Shown: positions 49,600-58,825, numbered from the stretch's first letter. The stretch: 64,000 bases of DNA from JBAZQS01 sp041645075 (GCA_041645075.1 JBAZQS010000003.1:1-64000); one strand, 5' to 3'. The notes: a model not told the origin generated them from the sequence alone. Translations and numbers: made by a program.

Positions 49600-52221
49600 A
49601 TGGCAGCAGTAGTAACAACAGATTATAGTATCGCAACAAACGGAGACATCCGTTATACCGGTACGACAACCAATAACACCGTTATTGAATTCCACCGTTG
49701 GCTCGGCGATTTGATGGACGACGCCCTCGCTACAGGCAACGACCTCTTGGATATCACGGACGCGACCGCTTCAGAGCGTTCAACCGACAACATTATCACG
49801 CTAAAAGCGCCTTTTAACATTGACAATACGGTTGCGCAACATCTTTTTGATGGTTCCATTATTCAAACTAACGGCGATGAGATTTATGATGGTATCTTAG
49901 TATTCGCAGCAGCGGGTACTCCACTCCAAATTCTTCAGAATGGAAAACCTGCATACCCCAATTTTTGGGGTACAAGTATAAACGCTGATTCGGCAAACGG
50001 TATCTCGCATCGCTTTATGTTGAAAGTAAAAACTGCCGCAGCTGATATTGATGGACGACGTTTGGTTGGACAAACAAGAGAGACGGGCAAAACCTACAGC
50101 GAATTTAAGATTAACGGTACAGCCAGAGGTAACAACGTTCTCGCCCTTACCTATGCTACTGACTTGAACAACGCCACAGCAGAAGCGACTATTCGCGGGT
50201 GGACTACGATTACAAATACAGAAGGCTACCGACTCTTGGATGTGGACAATAACAGCCTCACGGAGAACTACTATTCGGAATGGAATCGCGCTGCGCTTAC
50301 AATCAACCAATTCTTTGAAAGACATAAGTGGCTTACTCGTGAATCAACAGTAGAATCTTCAAATGCTAATTCCGGCGCGAGTAATTTCCAAGTAGCAAAC
50401 GCGACTATTATCGGGCAGAGCCAATCATTCGCCAATGGTGTAAACGCTCAATACCTTACTCGTGTGCGAGTAAAGATGAGGAAGGTCGAGGGGACTCCTG
50501 GCACTGTCACTGGAAACCTTACCGCGAAACTCTACAATCATAGTGGGGCGACTTTCGGTACCGATTCTATCCCTGGAGTTACGCTTCACGCAACATCAGA
50601 GAATTTTGATGTGGCGACTCTCACCACGGCGTATAAAGAATATGAAATTGCGTTCGGTACAGCAGGAGCCACAGCGCATTTTTTAATGGTGGCTTCTACA
50701 AATTATTGTATTGCGTTTGAACATGCCGCTATTAACGGTTCAAACTATGTAGAGATACAAGGAGATGGGACTGCTGGCAACCACCCGGGTAACCGCGCCC
50801 AATTAGTAGCTTCGACCTGGACACCGACCGCGGCTGATAACCTTGACTTCAAAGTATACGCGTCTCCTAAGCAGTATGGCATTCGTGGTGAAATATTCCG
50901 CGGTATCACCCATGAAGTTGTTGCAGATACTCCTTCAGCCGCATTCTCCGCGGTTGAAGCAATTTCATGGCCTGGCGGCACAGGACAATTGCTTGCAAGT
51001 GTCTTCCCAGACACAACCGCGACAGCTCTAAGCGTGAACGCGAGCCTCCAATTCGCCCGGGCTACTGGTAGCTTCATCACCGACGGCTTCCGGCCGGGCA
51101 TGACGATCGTTTCGACCGTCTTCACCACTGGCGCGAACAACACGACCAAGATTATCTCGTCTCTCACCGCGACCACGATTACCGTGACGGACACGACCGG
51201 CCTCGTCCAAGAAGCGGCGGGCACGGATGAGCGAATTCGTGCTGGGCATATCTGGATGCAACTTCTGACTGGTATAGCACCAACAGATAATCAGACCATC
51301 ACTGGCGGGACTTCATCTACGACGGCCTTGATGAATGTCACCATTACAGAACGCACGCTTTCACAGCCAGCTGTGGGTGCTTCAACCGGTACGGCAATCA
51401 TCGGATCGTATGGACTTGGTGTTGAACCCATCCCAGACCTTAGTGCTTCCGATAAGGTAACTGACTTGAGTAATACTCTTCGTGTTCCTCCGAATAATGT
51501 TACATTCACAGTTGCTGGGCTCGTATCTGGTGAAGATAGGGTGCTTGTTGCTCCTCTCGGGTATGAGTTTGCCTATGACACCGAAGCCGTCGCCAACTTC
51601 GCTCTCGGAGACTCTCTTACCTTCGGCACTCCGACAGGCACAGGGTATCTCTCACTGCTTCGTGATGACGGCACGACAGGGCGTATGCAGATACGACTTC
51701 TTTCCGGCTCCGTTCCTACTGATAACTCAACCATTACAAATGGTACCGCGACCGCACTAGTAAACGGCTCAGTAGTAGCGAGCGAAGACCCGCGACAGCT
51801 TATCTTGACTGCAGTAGCACTAAGTGGTGGTGCAGTGACCACCGTACCCTGCACCACAGCTATCCCTACCGATACTCCTTCAGCGGCAGGAACTACTGGT
51901 TCTATTCGAATACGGCTCGCAAGTGGTTTATTTCGTAATATTGCTTACACCTCATATTCGGGTAACGACTTTACCATTCCAAGCACGGACTTCTCAGCAG
52001 ATAACGCCCCTGCAAGCACCAGCATCTTCATCGCCTATATTGATAAAGCTATTACTGGTGGGGCTACTACGGCAACATTCACCGGCGTGTATTCGGCAGA
52101 CAGAAATTTGTTTGTGCGTGTCCGCGATGGAGCGTCTACACCGATTAAGACCTTTGAAACCACAGGTACGCTCGGCTCTGCAGGTGGTTCAGCTACCGCC
52201 ATCAGAACGAGTGACGCATAA
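49600..52221 (+). CDS. Phage virion-like structural protein (large)
   Basis: The 873-residue protein has no signal peptide. Its first 250 residues (SIATNGDIRYTGTTTNNTVI, LHRWL-type helix, DNIITLKAPFNIDNTVAQHL, GISHRFMLKVKT, SEFKINGTARGNNVLALTYA, NQFFERHKWLTRES) match in style a structural protein I know from marine tailed-phage genomes. The rest is Thr/Ala/Gly-rich beta repeats (FATGS-ITDGFRPGMTI, TATTITVTDTTGL). No capsid, portal or terminase gene is nearby. It may be a domesticated fibre or sheath. Codon use differs from the flanking operons. Confidence 0.65.
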   Translation: MAAVVTTDYSIATNGDIRYTGTTTNNTVIEFHRWLGDLMDDALATGNDLLDITDATASERSTDNIITLKAPFNIDNTVAQHLFDGSIIQTNGDEIYDGILVFAAAGTPLQILQNGKPAYPNFWGTSINADSANGISHRFMLKVKTAAADIDGRRLVGQTRETGKTYSEFKINGTARGNNVLALTYATDLNNATAEATIRGWTTITNTEGYRLLDVDNNSLTENYYSEWNRAALTINQFFERHKWLTRESTVESSNANSGASNFQVANATIIGQSQSFANGVNAQYLTRVRVKMRKVEGTPGTVTGNLTAKLYNHSGATFGTDSIPGVTLHATSENFDVATLTTAYKEYEIAFGTAGATAHFLMVASTNYCIAFEHAAINGSNYVEIQGDGTAGNHPGNRAQLVASTWTPTAADNLDFKVYASPKQYGIRGEIFRGITHEVVADTPSAAFSAVEAISWPGGTGQLLASVFPDTTATALSVNASLQFARATGSFITDGFRPGMTIVSTVFTTGANNTTKIISSLTATTITVTDTTGLVQEAAGTDERIRAGHIWMQLLTGIAPTDNQTITGGTSSTTALMNVTITERTLSQPAVGASTGTAIIGSYGLGVEPIPDLSASDKVTDLSNTLRVPPNNVTFTVAGLVSGEDRVLVAPLGYEFAYDTEAVANFALGDSLTFGTPTGTGYLSLLRDDGTTGRMQIRLLSGSVPTDNSTITNGTATALVNGSVVASEDPRQLILTAVALSGGAVTTVPCTTAIPTDTPSAAGTTGSIRIRLASGLFRNIAYTSYSGNDFTIPSTDFSADNAPASTSIFIAYIDKAITGGATTATFTGVYSADRNLFVRVRDGASTPIKTFETTGTLGSAGGSATAIRTSDA

Positions 52222-52239
52222 TCCCCGTGGCATATAGCA

Positions 52240-52267
52240 AAATAATGAAAACCCCCGAGCTTACGCT
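52240..52267. terminator. Hairpin between the two virion-like genes
   Basis: CCCCGAGC-TTAC-GCTCGGGG with flanking A/T lies 20 bp after the stop. The T-run is on the minus strand, so as a plus-strand terminator it is weak. The rest of the 159-bp gap holds nothing recognisable. Confidence 0.45.
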
Positions 52268-52380
52268 CGGGGTGTCCAAATATAATTAGAATGCAATTGA
52301 AACTGTCGCGCTTGTTGAAATTGACAGCGTAAAAACCGTAATTATTAAAGGGGTTGAATAAGAATTATTGAATAAAAATT

Positions 52381-54201
52381 ATGGCAGTACCAGTATATAC
52401 CATCCCCGAACTCACCACGATGAATACGGGTGAGGCGACTACCAACTGGGCAGAGCCCGGAACGTGGCTGGGCGGAGGTCTACCTGTGGCTGAAACGGAT
52501 TACTTCATTCAAGGAACGGGCTGTATCGATAAAACATTCAACGCCGTCGCTATCGGTGGCTTGATGTATAGCGCCGGGGCTCAAACAATTGCAAGCCCAA
52601 ATGCCTACTTTGCGTGGGTGTGGTTCGGGTGTCCCAATGCCATTGATACATTAGCCAATGGCGGAATTCGATTGATGGTTGGGGACCTGAATACCGTCTT
52701 CAAAGCATGGTATGTCTTAGGTAGCAATACATATCAATATGGCGGATGGCGCTGTATTCCCGTTGATCCCAACACTACTGCGGACGCAACCATTGGTACA
52801 CCCTCCGGTGTGTGGGCGTTTTTTGGGATGGCCGCAAGTGTCTTGAATGCCGTAGCCAAAGGTAACCCCTGCGCTATCGATGTCATTCGACACGGAAGAG
52901 GGACGCTTCAATCCGTAAGCGGTGAGGCAGCAAACTACGCCACCTTTGCAGGTGCGGCAGCACAAGACCAAAATGTAACCAACCGTTGGGGATTATGCCA
53001 GCTTATTGATGGTACGGTTATCCAGCAAGGCCACTTCCTCATGGGCGTGGCCGCAACTGCTGTAGATTTCCGAGACAGTAATCGTGCAATTGTCATTGCC
53101 AACACCACGAAGGTTACCTCGACATTCAACCTGTTTGAGATTCGTAATGCCACTAGCCGAGTCGATTGGACTAGTATTTCGTTTACTGCGCTTGGCACGG
53201 TATCAAGGGGGGACTTCACAGTCACCGACAACGCTACCATCAATTGGATTGGTTGCACCTTTACCGATGTTGGATTGTTCGTTCTACAGGCGGCAACTAT
53301 CGTTACGAGTTGCGTGTTCAGACGCACCGATAGAATCACATTGGCTGGCGCAACGCTCACAAGTTGTACGATTGATAATAATCGGGCCACAACGGCGGTT
53401 CTCGCGGCCACCCCAGCAGGTGCTCAATTAGTTTCTGGCTGCACGTTCACCAGCGATGGCACGGGGCATGGGCTTGAGATCACCGGCGCGGCCGTCCCCG
53501 ACATGACGCTGACAAATTGCACATGGACTAACTATACAGCAGCCAGTGGTGGCAATGAAGCAGTTTACGTGAACATCGCATCTGGCACTATGAACTTGAA
53601 CATCAGTGGTGGCACCACTCCATCAGTACGAACAGCGGGGTGTAACGTAACGGTTGTCTCGGGTGCGGTAAATGTGACCATAAATGTAAAAAACTCAGCA
53701 GGAACTAATATTGAAAATGCACGAGTCTTTGTTAAGGCTTCGGATAATATAGGGCCATTCCCCTTTGAGGAAACTGTAACAATTAGTAACTCAGGAACTA
53801 CCGCCACAGTGACACATACGGCCCATGGAATGACTACTAATGATAAGGTGGTTATTTCTGGAGCGACGTCTCCGACCTTTGATGCTAACAATGGGATATT
53901 CTCTATTACCTATGTTTCGGATAACAGCTACACTTACGCCATGTTATCAGCACCGGGAGATGGCGCCGTGCCGGGAACTATTATAAGTACCTTTGTTGCA
54001 ATAAGTGGAACGACTAATGCAAGTGGTAATATATCAATGAGTAGGGTGTTCTTAACAAATCAGAATATCATTGGTTGGGTAAGAAAAACCTCAACTCCAC
54101 CAACTTACACTCCACCAAATTACAAAACCGGGCCGATTGGGGGTACAGTCAATTCAACTACGGGATTCACTGCCAACGTACAATTAATTTCAGACGACTA
54201 A
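52381..54201 (+). CDS. Phage-like right-handed beta-helix surface/fibre protein
   Basis: The 606-residue protein lacks a signal peptide. Residues about 200-430 read as short irregular beta-helix coils (FNLFEIRNATSRVDWTSISF, GCTFTDVGLFVLQ, TLTNCTWTNY), as in tail-spike or pectate-lyase-type fibres. At about 460-520 there is a phage-type domain, TVTHTAHGMTTNDKVVISGA, with NGIFSITYVSDNSYTY. The end is a carboxypeptidase-regulatory-like beta domain. It is probably a host- or surface-binding fibre borrowed from a phage. Confidence 0.6.
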   Translation: MAVPVYTIPELTTMNTGEATTNWAEPGTWLGGGLPVAETDYFIQGTGCIDKTFNAVAIGGLMYSAGAQTIASPNAYFAWVWFGCPNAIDTLANGGIRLMVGDLNTVFKAWYVLGSNTYQYGGWRCIPVDPNTTADATIGTPSGVWAFFGMAASVLNAVAKGNPCAIDVIRHGRGTLQSVSGEAANYATFAGAAAQDQNVTNRWGLCQLIDGTVIQQGHFLMGVAATAVDFRDSNRAIVIANTTKVTSTFNLFEIRNATSRVDWTSISFTALGTVSRGDFTVTDNATINWIGCTFTDVGLFVLQAATIVTSCVFRRTDRITLAGATLTSCTIDNNRATTAVLAATPAGAQLVSGCTFTSDGTGHGLEITGAAVPDMTLTNCTWTNYTAASGGNEAVYVNIASGTMNLNISGGTTPSVRTAGCNVTVVSGAVNVTINVKNSAGTNIENARVFVKASDNIGPFPFEETVTISNSGTTATVTHTAHGMTTNDKVVISGATSPTFDANNGIFSITYVSDNSYTYAMLSAPGDGAVPGTIISTFVAISGTTNASGNISMSRVFLTNQNIIGWVRKTSTPPTYTPPNYKTGPIGGTVNSTTGFTANVQLISDD

Positions 54202-54219
54202 TCAATTAGAAAAAATAAT

Positions 54220-54465
54220 ATGGATGAAGTAACAGCCAAAGAAGAAGCCAAGGAAATAGCCATCGCGCAACTAAATAAAAGGAATACCGAGACCGTGGAG
54301 GTTGTTTTGCGCGTCATGCAGAAAGAAATAACCGAGTTGAAGATTGTCGTCGCCAGCTTGAATAATACCATGGGGGGATTAATTGAACGGCAGAATCAGT
54401 TGGAGCAGAAAATAAACATTCAGAAGGTCCAGCTCATGGGATTAGGCCCAAGTGTCAAAGAATAA
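54220..54465 (+). CDS. Small coiled-coil protein
   Basis: The 81-residue protein is almost wholly helical with heptad-like spacing (VVASLNNTMGGLIERQNQLE). The first half is charged (VTAKEEAKEIAIAQLNKRNT). It has no membrane segment. It lies between two virion-like genes, 18 bp after the fibre gene, which suggests a chaperone, linker or trimerisation role for these proteins. The family is unknown. Confidence 0.5.
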   Translation: MDEVTAKEEAKEIAIAQLNKRNTETVEVVLRVMQKEITELKIVVASLNNTMGGLIERQNQLEQKINIQKVQLMGLGPSVKE

Positions 54466-54574
54466 TCTGATATGCCCAAAAGGCTTGAAAAGCCAAAAAG
54501 GCCAAAAATGTCCAACCCTTCTCTAGTTTTTTAAGCATTTCCGGCCTTTTAGGCCTTTTGAGCTTTTCATTCAT
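54466..54574. repeat. AGGCC-rich inverted repeat
   Basis: AAAAGGCTTGAAAAGCCAAA and AGGCC blocks (54479-54510) face GGCCTTTTAGGCCTTTTGAG (54543-54562). They can form a long hairpin between the coiled-coil gene and the next gene. Confidence 0.55.
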
Positions 54575-55126
54575 ATGGCAATTTCAATAAACTGGCCAAC
54601 CGGAGTGATAACCGTACCAAAGGTGGATATGACGCTTGTTCAATCTACTCCTATTGAAATTAGAGAGTTAAACATCAATACCTTCCGCCTTAGATTAAAG
54701 GACTTGGAAGATGATGCAGAGGGTCAAGTTTGGGCGACAACCCACAATCACAATACGACAGTTTCAGTTGGAGGAGTTACACTTGCGCGAGTAGTTGAAA
54801 TTATTAATGGATATACGGTGACTTTTGAGAATGGTACGTATGCTGTAAACCTCGTAGGCGCAAATTCAAATATTGGGGATGTTCTAAATCTTAATACTGT
54901 ATCTATCAGGGCTGCAAATTCAGCAGGGCTTATCCAGGCGATGATATGGGATGAGCCAATTGCAGGCCATCTTACAACAGGAACAACCGGCAAAGCTCTA
55001 TCTGATGCAGGCGGCGCGGGTAATCCGTGGTCAAGCACTATAACTGGCAATACTACTGCCGGGACATTTGGTGAATTAGTTGGCAAGAAGCTTTTGACTA
55101 TAGCTAAATTTTTGGGACTTAAATAA
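54575..55126 (+). CDS. Phage-like virion protein
   Basis: The 183-residue protein begins ISINWPTGVITVPKVDMTLV and contains FRLRLKDLEDDAEG, IINGYTVTFENGTYAVNLVG and NSAGLIQAMIWDEPIAGHLT. I recognise these blocks as typical of small structural proteins from marine and metagenomic tailed phages (possibly neck or tail). No signal peptide. The last 40 residues, with TTGTTGKALSDAGG, look like a virion-attachment or linker segment. It supports a phage origin for the island. Confidence 0.6.
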   Translation: MAISINWPTGVITVPKVDMTLVQSTPIEIRELNINTFRLRLKDLEDDAEGQVWATTHNHNTTVSVGGVTLARVVEIINGYTVTFENGTYAVNLVGANSNIGDVLNLNTVSIRAANSAGLIQAMIWDEPIAGHLTTGTTGKALSDAGGAGNPWSSTITGNTTAGTFGELVGKKLLTIAKFLGLK

Positions 55127-55232
55127 ATCAAAATGGAAAAATCAAAATGGAAAATTTAGGGCTCAATACTTTTAATTTTACATTTTAAATTGTTATTTTG
55201 ATTTTTGATTTTTGATTTTTTAATTAGCTATA
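55127..55232. repeat. AT-rich inverted repeat, second island copy
   Basis: It begins with TCAAAATGGAAAAATCAAAA like the repeat at 49088 and ends with a mirrored TTTTGATTTTTGATTTTT run. It separates two island genes. Confidence 0.6.
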
Positions 55233-55233
55233 T

Positions 55234-56355
55234 ATGACAATAAATGATCTTATCCAGCTGCTTAATAATAGGTTGAGAGAATTTCAACTCTCCAGAGATT
55301 ACGCCAGGATGAGCGGCGATTTGGAAAGAATGAATGTTGCCGATAAAGAAATTCTTTCTTTAGAGGATACTTTGTATAAATTGAATTTATTGGTGGACAC
55401 CTCCAAGTCCGCCGCTATTAGAGAGGTCATTCTGGCGGAAGTTATAACCGATGGTTCAGTCGCGGTTTTGGGAGAATACGATATCACTCTTTATGCTACC
55501 GACCCTTTGCACGAAAAAAAAATAATGAATATCTTGAGCAAAATGGGAGTGATGGAGACAGTGGAAAAAATTGATGCTTATATCAAGGGCAAATATTTGA
55601 GCAGTCCGGTTACCGGAGAGATGGTAATGAGCGCTGCTTCTGCTTATAGCGTAGACGCCCGGTTGATGATGGCTATAATGGAACAGGACTCGAGCTTTGC
55701 TACTGCCGGCAAAGCGGTAAGGACTCTAAATCCAGGCAATGTCGGTAATGATGACAGCGGTAATCTTCGCACATACGACTCGTGGCAAGAGGGCGTGACA
55801 GCAGTGGCGGCATGGCTTAGCAGACACCGTGGATTAACAACCATTTCCGAAATTCCTGAAGAAAATGTTCTTGAACCTACGGCCACTTCCCAGCCAGAGG
55901 CTGGTCCGCCTTTGGCGGAAACGACCTTAACAACCACTACAACCACTGCCACTGCCACCACCACACCAGCGGCCGCCACTTCAACTCCGGAAACCATACC
56001 GGTCATCACTTCTACTACTACCACTGCCACCACCACACCAGCGGTAGCCACCTCAACTCCGGAAACCATACCGGTCATCACTTCAACCACTACCACCGCC
56101 ACCACCACGCCGTTTACGACCACCTCCACTCCGGAAACCACACCGGTCATCACTTCCCAGCCAGAGGCTGGTCCGCCTTTGGCGGAAACGACTTCAACGA
56201 CCACTACGACCACCACCGCTACGACTACACCTCCCACCGCCCCAGAAGAGCCCGCACCGGCGACCGCCACTTCAACTCCGGAAACCATACCGGTCATCAC
56301 TTCTACCACTACCACGGCTACCACAACTACATCGACCGCCACTGCGACAGAATAG
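55234..56355 (+). CDS. Cell-wall hydrolase-like protein with Thr-rich repeat tail
   Basis: The 373-residue protein has an N-terminal helical region. A glucosaminidase/lysozyme-like domain follows at about residues 130-205 (VDARLMMAIMEQDSSFATAG, LNPGNVGNDDSGNLRTYDSW, EGVTAVAAWLSRH), with Glu in AIMEQD as a possible catalytic residue. The last 150 residues are tandem repeats of ATSTPETIPVITSTTTTATT, including two copies of TSQPEAGPPLAETT. There is no signal peptide at the start. It may open peptidoglycan for the virion-like proteins. Confidence 0.65.
   Translation: MTINDLIQLLNNRLREFQLSRDYARMSGDLERMNVADKEILSLEDTLYKLNLLVDTSKSAAIREVILAEVITDGSVAVLGEYDITLYATDPLHEKKIMNILSKMGVMETVEKIDAYIKGKYLSSPVTGEMVMSAASAYSVDARLMMAIMEQDSSFATAGKAVRTLNPGNVGNDDSGNLRTYDSWQEGVTAVAAWLSRHRGLTTISEIPEENVLEPTATSQPEAGPPLAETTLTTTTTTATATTTPAAATSTPETIPVITSTTTTATTTPAVATSTPETIPVITSTTTTATTTPFTTTSTPETTPVITSQPEAGPPLAETTSTTTTTTTATTTPPTAPEEPAPATATSTPETIPVITSTTTTATTTTSTATATE
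55900..56345 (+). repeat. Thr/Pro-rich tandem repeats in the hydrolase gene
   Basis: Units of about 66 bp encode TPETIPVITSTTTTATTT-type peptides four or five times. A longer duplication (TSQPEAGPPLAETT) occurs at 55909 and again at 56155. Such repeats usually vary in number between strains and make an extended linker. Confidence 0.8.
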
Positions 56356-56384
56356 CAAGCCGCTATAACAGCTGATTAACCACC

Positions 56385-57107
56385 TTGGAAAATTTTAAAA
56401 AAAATATAGAAAAATTTCTTCCATTTTTGGAAGATCTGCGTGAACGATTGTATCGCGGGGTAATTTTATTCGTCGTATTCTTTTTGGTCGGCTTTCTCTC
56501 TTCTGGAATAATTCTAAAAAAAATATTAAAACTTGTTCATATCGATCAGGTGGTAATCGCCACTTCTTCACCATTTCAGTTTACCGAGATAGCGATGGAT
56601 GTTGGGTTTTTCCTCGCGATTATGGTTTCTGTTCCGTACATAATTTATAGCTTTTATGTCTTCATTATACCCGCATTAACTAGAAGCGAGAAAATAAAAC
56701 TTTTAAAATCTATTCCTTTAAGCGTTGGATTATTCATTGTTGGATCTTTTTATGGGTTTTTTATTCTTTACTATGCTTTAGGATTATTAGCTTCTGTCAA
56801 CATCAGTTTAGGGATCGCCAATTTTTGGAATATCGGTCAATTTTTAACAGAAATGCTTATTACCTCCGCTTTGTTGGGATTGGTCTTTGAGCTTCCTCTC
56901 CTCTTGTCTCTGCTTATAAAACTGGGGATAACTACACCCCAAACCCTCAAAAACAATAGGCGCGTCGCTTATTTTTTAACCATTTTTCTGACCGCTTTAC
57001 TTCCGCCAACCGATGGTGTATCATTAATAGCGATGGCACTGCCACTTGTGCTACTATACGAGGGGACGATATTATTAAATAATAAAAAAACAATATGTTT
57101 GGATTAG
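56385..57107 (+). CDS. tatC: Twin-arginine translocase subunit TatC
   Basis: The 240-residue protein has six membrane helices and TatC landmarks: HLxELR-like FLEDLRERLYRGVI, the periplasmic SPFQFTEIAMDVGF (SPxE-type), FYGFFILYYALGLL and the FELPLLLSLLIKLGIT motif with its conserved Glu, then NRRVAYFLTIFLTALLPPTD. It starts at TTG with no Shine-Dalgarno. The end overlaps the first tatA by 13 bp. TatC is uncommon in reduced Patescibacteria, and here it sits inside an accessory island rather than with housekeeping genes. Confidence 0.9.
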   Translation: MENFKKNIEKFLPFLEDLRERLYRGVILFVVFFLVGFLSSGIILKKILKLVHIDQVVIATSSPFQFTEIAMDVGFFLAIMVSVPYIIYSFYVFIIPALTRSEKIKLLKSIPLSVGLFIVGSFYGFFILYYALGLLASVNISLGIANFWNIGQFLTEMLITSALLGLVFELPLLLSLLIKLGITTPQTLKNNRRVAYFLTIFLTALLPPTDGVSLIAMALPLVLLYEGTILLNNKKTICLD

Positions 57108-57259
57108 GACCTAGAGAACTAATTATTTTGGCCGTTATCCTCGTTTTGCTTTTTGGCGCAAAGAAGATTCCAGAACTTGCTCGCGGTATTGGGGAGGCTG
57201 TCAGACACATCAGAAACGGTTTTTCTGATGACAAAGACAAAACAGATAAAAAAAGTTAA
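57095..57259 (+). CDS. tatA: TatA/E-like Tat subunit, copy 1
   Basis: A 54-residue protein, MFGLGPRELIILAVILVLLF followed by GAKKIPELARGIGEAVRHIR and a charged tail. It has the short N-terminal helix, the GAKK..P.LAR hinge and an amphipathic helix of TatA. Its start lies within the end of tatC. It has Pro in KIPELAR, like standard TatA, whereas the two later copies have KIADLAR. Confidence 0.92.
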   Translation: MFGLGPRELIILAVILVLLFGAKKIPELARGIGEAVRHIRNGFSDDKDKTDKKS

Positions 57260-57361
57260 ATAGCGTAACCACTGTTGTCATCTTTACCTCCACTAACCGA
57301 TGGTGTATTATTAATTAAAAAGGTTGATCTTATTAAATAATTAAATAATAAAAAATATTAT

Positions 57362-57526
57362 ATGTTTGGATTAGGACCTACAGAAATAATTATTTTTGTC
57401 GCTATCATCGTTTTGCTTTTTGGTTCAAAAAAGATCGCGGATCTTGCTCGCAGTGTCGCGGAGGCTGTTAAAATCCTCCGGGGTAGTTTTTCAGACGAAA
57501 AAGACAAAACAGACAAAAAAAATTAA
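57362..57526 (+). CDS. tatA: TatA/E-like Tat subunit, copy 2
   Basis: A 54-residue protein (MFGLGPTEIIIFVAIIVLLF, GSKKIADLARSVAEAVKILR). It is nearly identical to copy 3 in the second half and closer to it than to copy 1. The 100-bp spacer before it resembles the 3' end of tatC (CCGATGGTGTATTATTAATT), so a segment spanning the tatC end and tatA was duplicated. Confidence 0.9.
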   Translation: MFGLGPTEIIIFVAIIVLLFGSKKIADLARSVAEAVKILRGSFSDEKDKTDKKN

Positions 57527-57618
57527 ATCGCGTAACCACTGTTGACCTCCACTAACTGATGGTGTATTTTTAATTAAAAAGGTCGATATTATTAAATAAT
57601 TAAATAATAAAAAATATT

Positions 57619-57792
57619 ATGTTTGGATTAGGACCTAGGGAACTAATTATTGTGGTCGGTATCCTCGTTTTGCTTTTTGGTTCAAAAAAGATCGCGGATC
57701 TTGCTCGCAGTGTCGCGGAGGCTGTTAAAATCCTCCGGGGTAGTTTTTCAGACGAAAAAGACAAAAAAGACAAAACAGATAAAATTGCGTAA
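57619..57792 (+). CDS. tatA: TatA/E-like Tat subunit, copy 3
   Basis: A 57-residue protein (MFGLGPRELIIVVGILVLLF, GSKKIADLARSVAEAVKILR) with a longer Lys/Asp tail. It shares the KILRGSFSDEKDK block with copy 2 at the DNA level. The first ten residues match copy 1, so it looks mosaic. The spacer repeats the TGATGGTGTAT motif again. The three copies may differ in pore-forming (TatA) and receptor-like (TatB) roles; no separate TatB is visible. Confidence 0.9.
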   Translation: MFGLGPRELIIVVGILVLLFGSKKIADLARSVAEAVKILRGSFSDEKDKKDKTDKIA

Positions 57793-57810
57793 TCATTTGT
57801 TAGCCGAAAT

Positions 57811-58449
57811 ATGAAAAATTGGATACGTATTTTTTTGGTATGCTTTGTTTTGATTGGTGGCACGGCGTTTTTTGCTTTTTATTCAATCAATCAATTAAAT
57901 AAAGCATTTGATGATATAGAAGCTTCGTTTTTTGCAACCGTAAAAATACCACAAGTTCATTTTTCCGACAAAACAAATAAAGAGCAAATTCCAACCTCTA
58001 CCCCAGAAACTATTCCAACCTCTACCCCAGAAATCATCTCAACCTCAGCAACATCAACTGATTTGGATCTATCTTTCATTTTTCCAAAAAAAAACAATGA
58101 AGTTTACATTGGTTGCACGTACCAACTTTCCTTTCAATCATCCACGACAATACGTTCATTGGAAATTGCTCTCCTTGATGATGGTACGAATGAAACCATT
58201 GAGCCGAGTGCAAGCGGTATAGCGAGGGAAAACAAAATAGAACCAAATTCTCAAAGTTTAGATTGGAAAGTGGGAGTAGTTTGGCCGGGTAAATATTATA
58301 TCAAAGTGTCAAACATTAATGGTGTTGAATTAGAAAATTATAGTAAAACCTTTACGATAAGAAAAATGCCAAAAGGTATAAGTGTTGACGAAAGAGAAAA
58401 AATTTGCAAGGAATCGGACGGTTCATTTTATTTATTGGATAAGTTATAG
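57811..58449 (+). CDS. Membrane-anchored beta-domain protein
   Basis: The 212-residue protein has an N-terminal membrane helix (IRIFLVCFVLIGGTAFFAF). A Thr/Pro spacer follows (IPTSTPETIPTSTPEIISTS) resembling the repeat tail of the hydrolase. Then there is a beta-sandwich domain (about 80-185, FIFPKKNNEVYIGCTYQLSF, WPGKYYIKVSNINGVEL) of the Ser-Thr-rich Kre9/KNH-like type. It is the last gene of the plus-strand island. A surface role is likely; exact function unknown. Confidence 0.6.
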   Translation: MKNWIRIFLVCFVLIGGTAFFAFYSINQLNKAFDDIEASFFATVKIPQVHFSDKTNKEQIPTSTPETIPTSTPEIISTSATSTDLDLSFIFPKKNNEVYIGCTYQLSFQSSTTIRSLEIALLDDGTNETIEPSASGIARENKIEPNSQSLDWKVGVVWPGKYYIKVSNINGVELENYSKTFTIRKMPKGISVDEREKICKESDGSFYLLDKL

Positions 58450-58553
58450 ATTCTGATTAATTCTTTGACTGCTTTTTCATCTTCACCCTTGCTCCGCATT
58501 TGATGTTTGACGTGAGAGCGCAAGTGATTTTCGAGAAGGAAGCTGGCGAGGCT
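58428..58553 (-). pseudogene. Possible remnant of a CsoR/FrmR-family metal-sensing repressor
   Basis: A minus-strand frame reads SLASFLLENHLRSHVKHQMR, SKGEDEKAVKELIRI, the look of the C-terminal helices of the DUF156 family. An in-frame TAA lies directly upstream and the N-terminal half with its metal cysteine is not found nearby. The region 58450-58825 otherwise has frames in several directions but no gene I can support. Confidence 0.35.
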
Positions 58554-58825
58554 TTAGTGGAGCGTATGATTCAATTCAGAGCCACCACGCGTTCCGCGCG
58601 TGCGATTAGTCTGAATTACTTTCAAAAAATGTTCGAACTTCGTCCAAAAAACACCGCCAGATTTCCAAGTTTGAACCTTAGTGTTTGCAACGTGTTTTGA
58701 CCCCCTTGGGGGTTCAGGAGGTTCGATCTTGGCAACTTGAAGGTCTATAAGAACATCAAAGACTGGCGTCCATATAGGCGTCAGTTTTTGATTTCTGCGG
58801 AGTATTTTATTTTCTACTTTAACTG

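Noticed and set aside
48090..58449. Complete prophage
   Set aside because: No integrase, terminase, portal, capsid or replication gene is visible, although several proteins have phage style.
58500..58700. 66-codon plus-strand frame as a gene
   Set aside because: No ribosome binding site, no recognisable family, and the opposite strand gives a better match to a repressor remnant.
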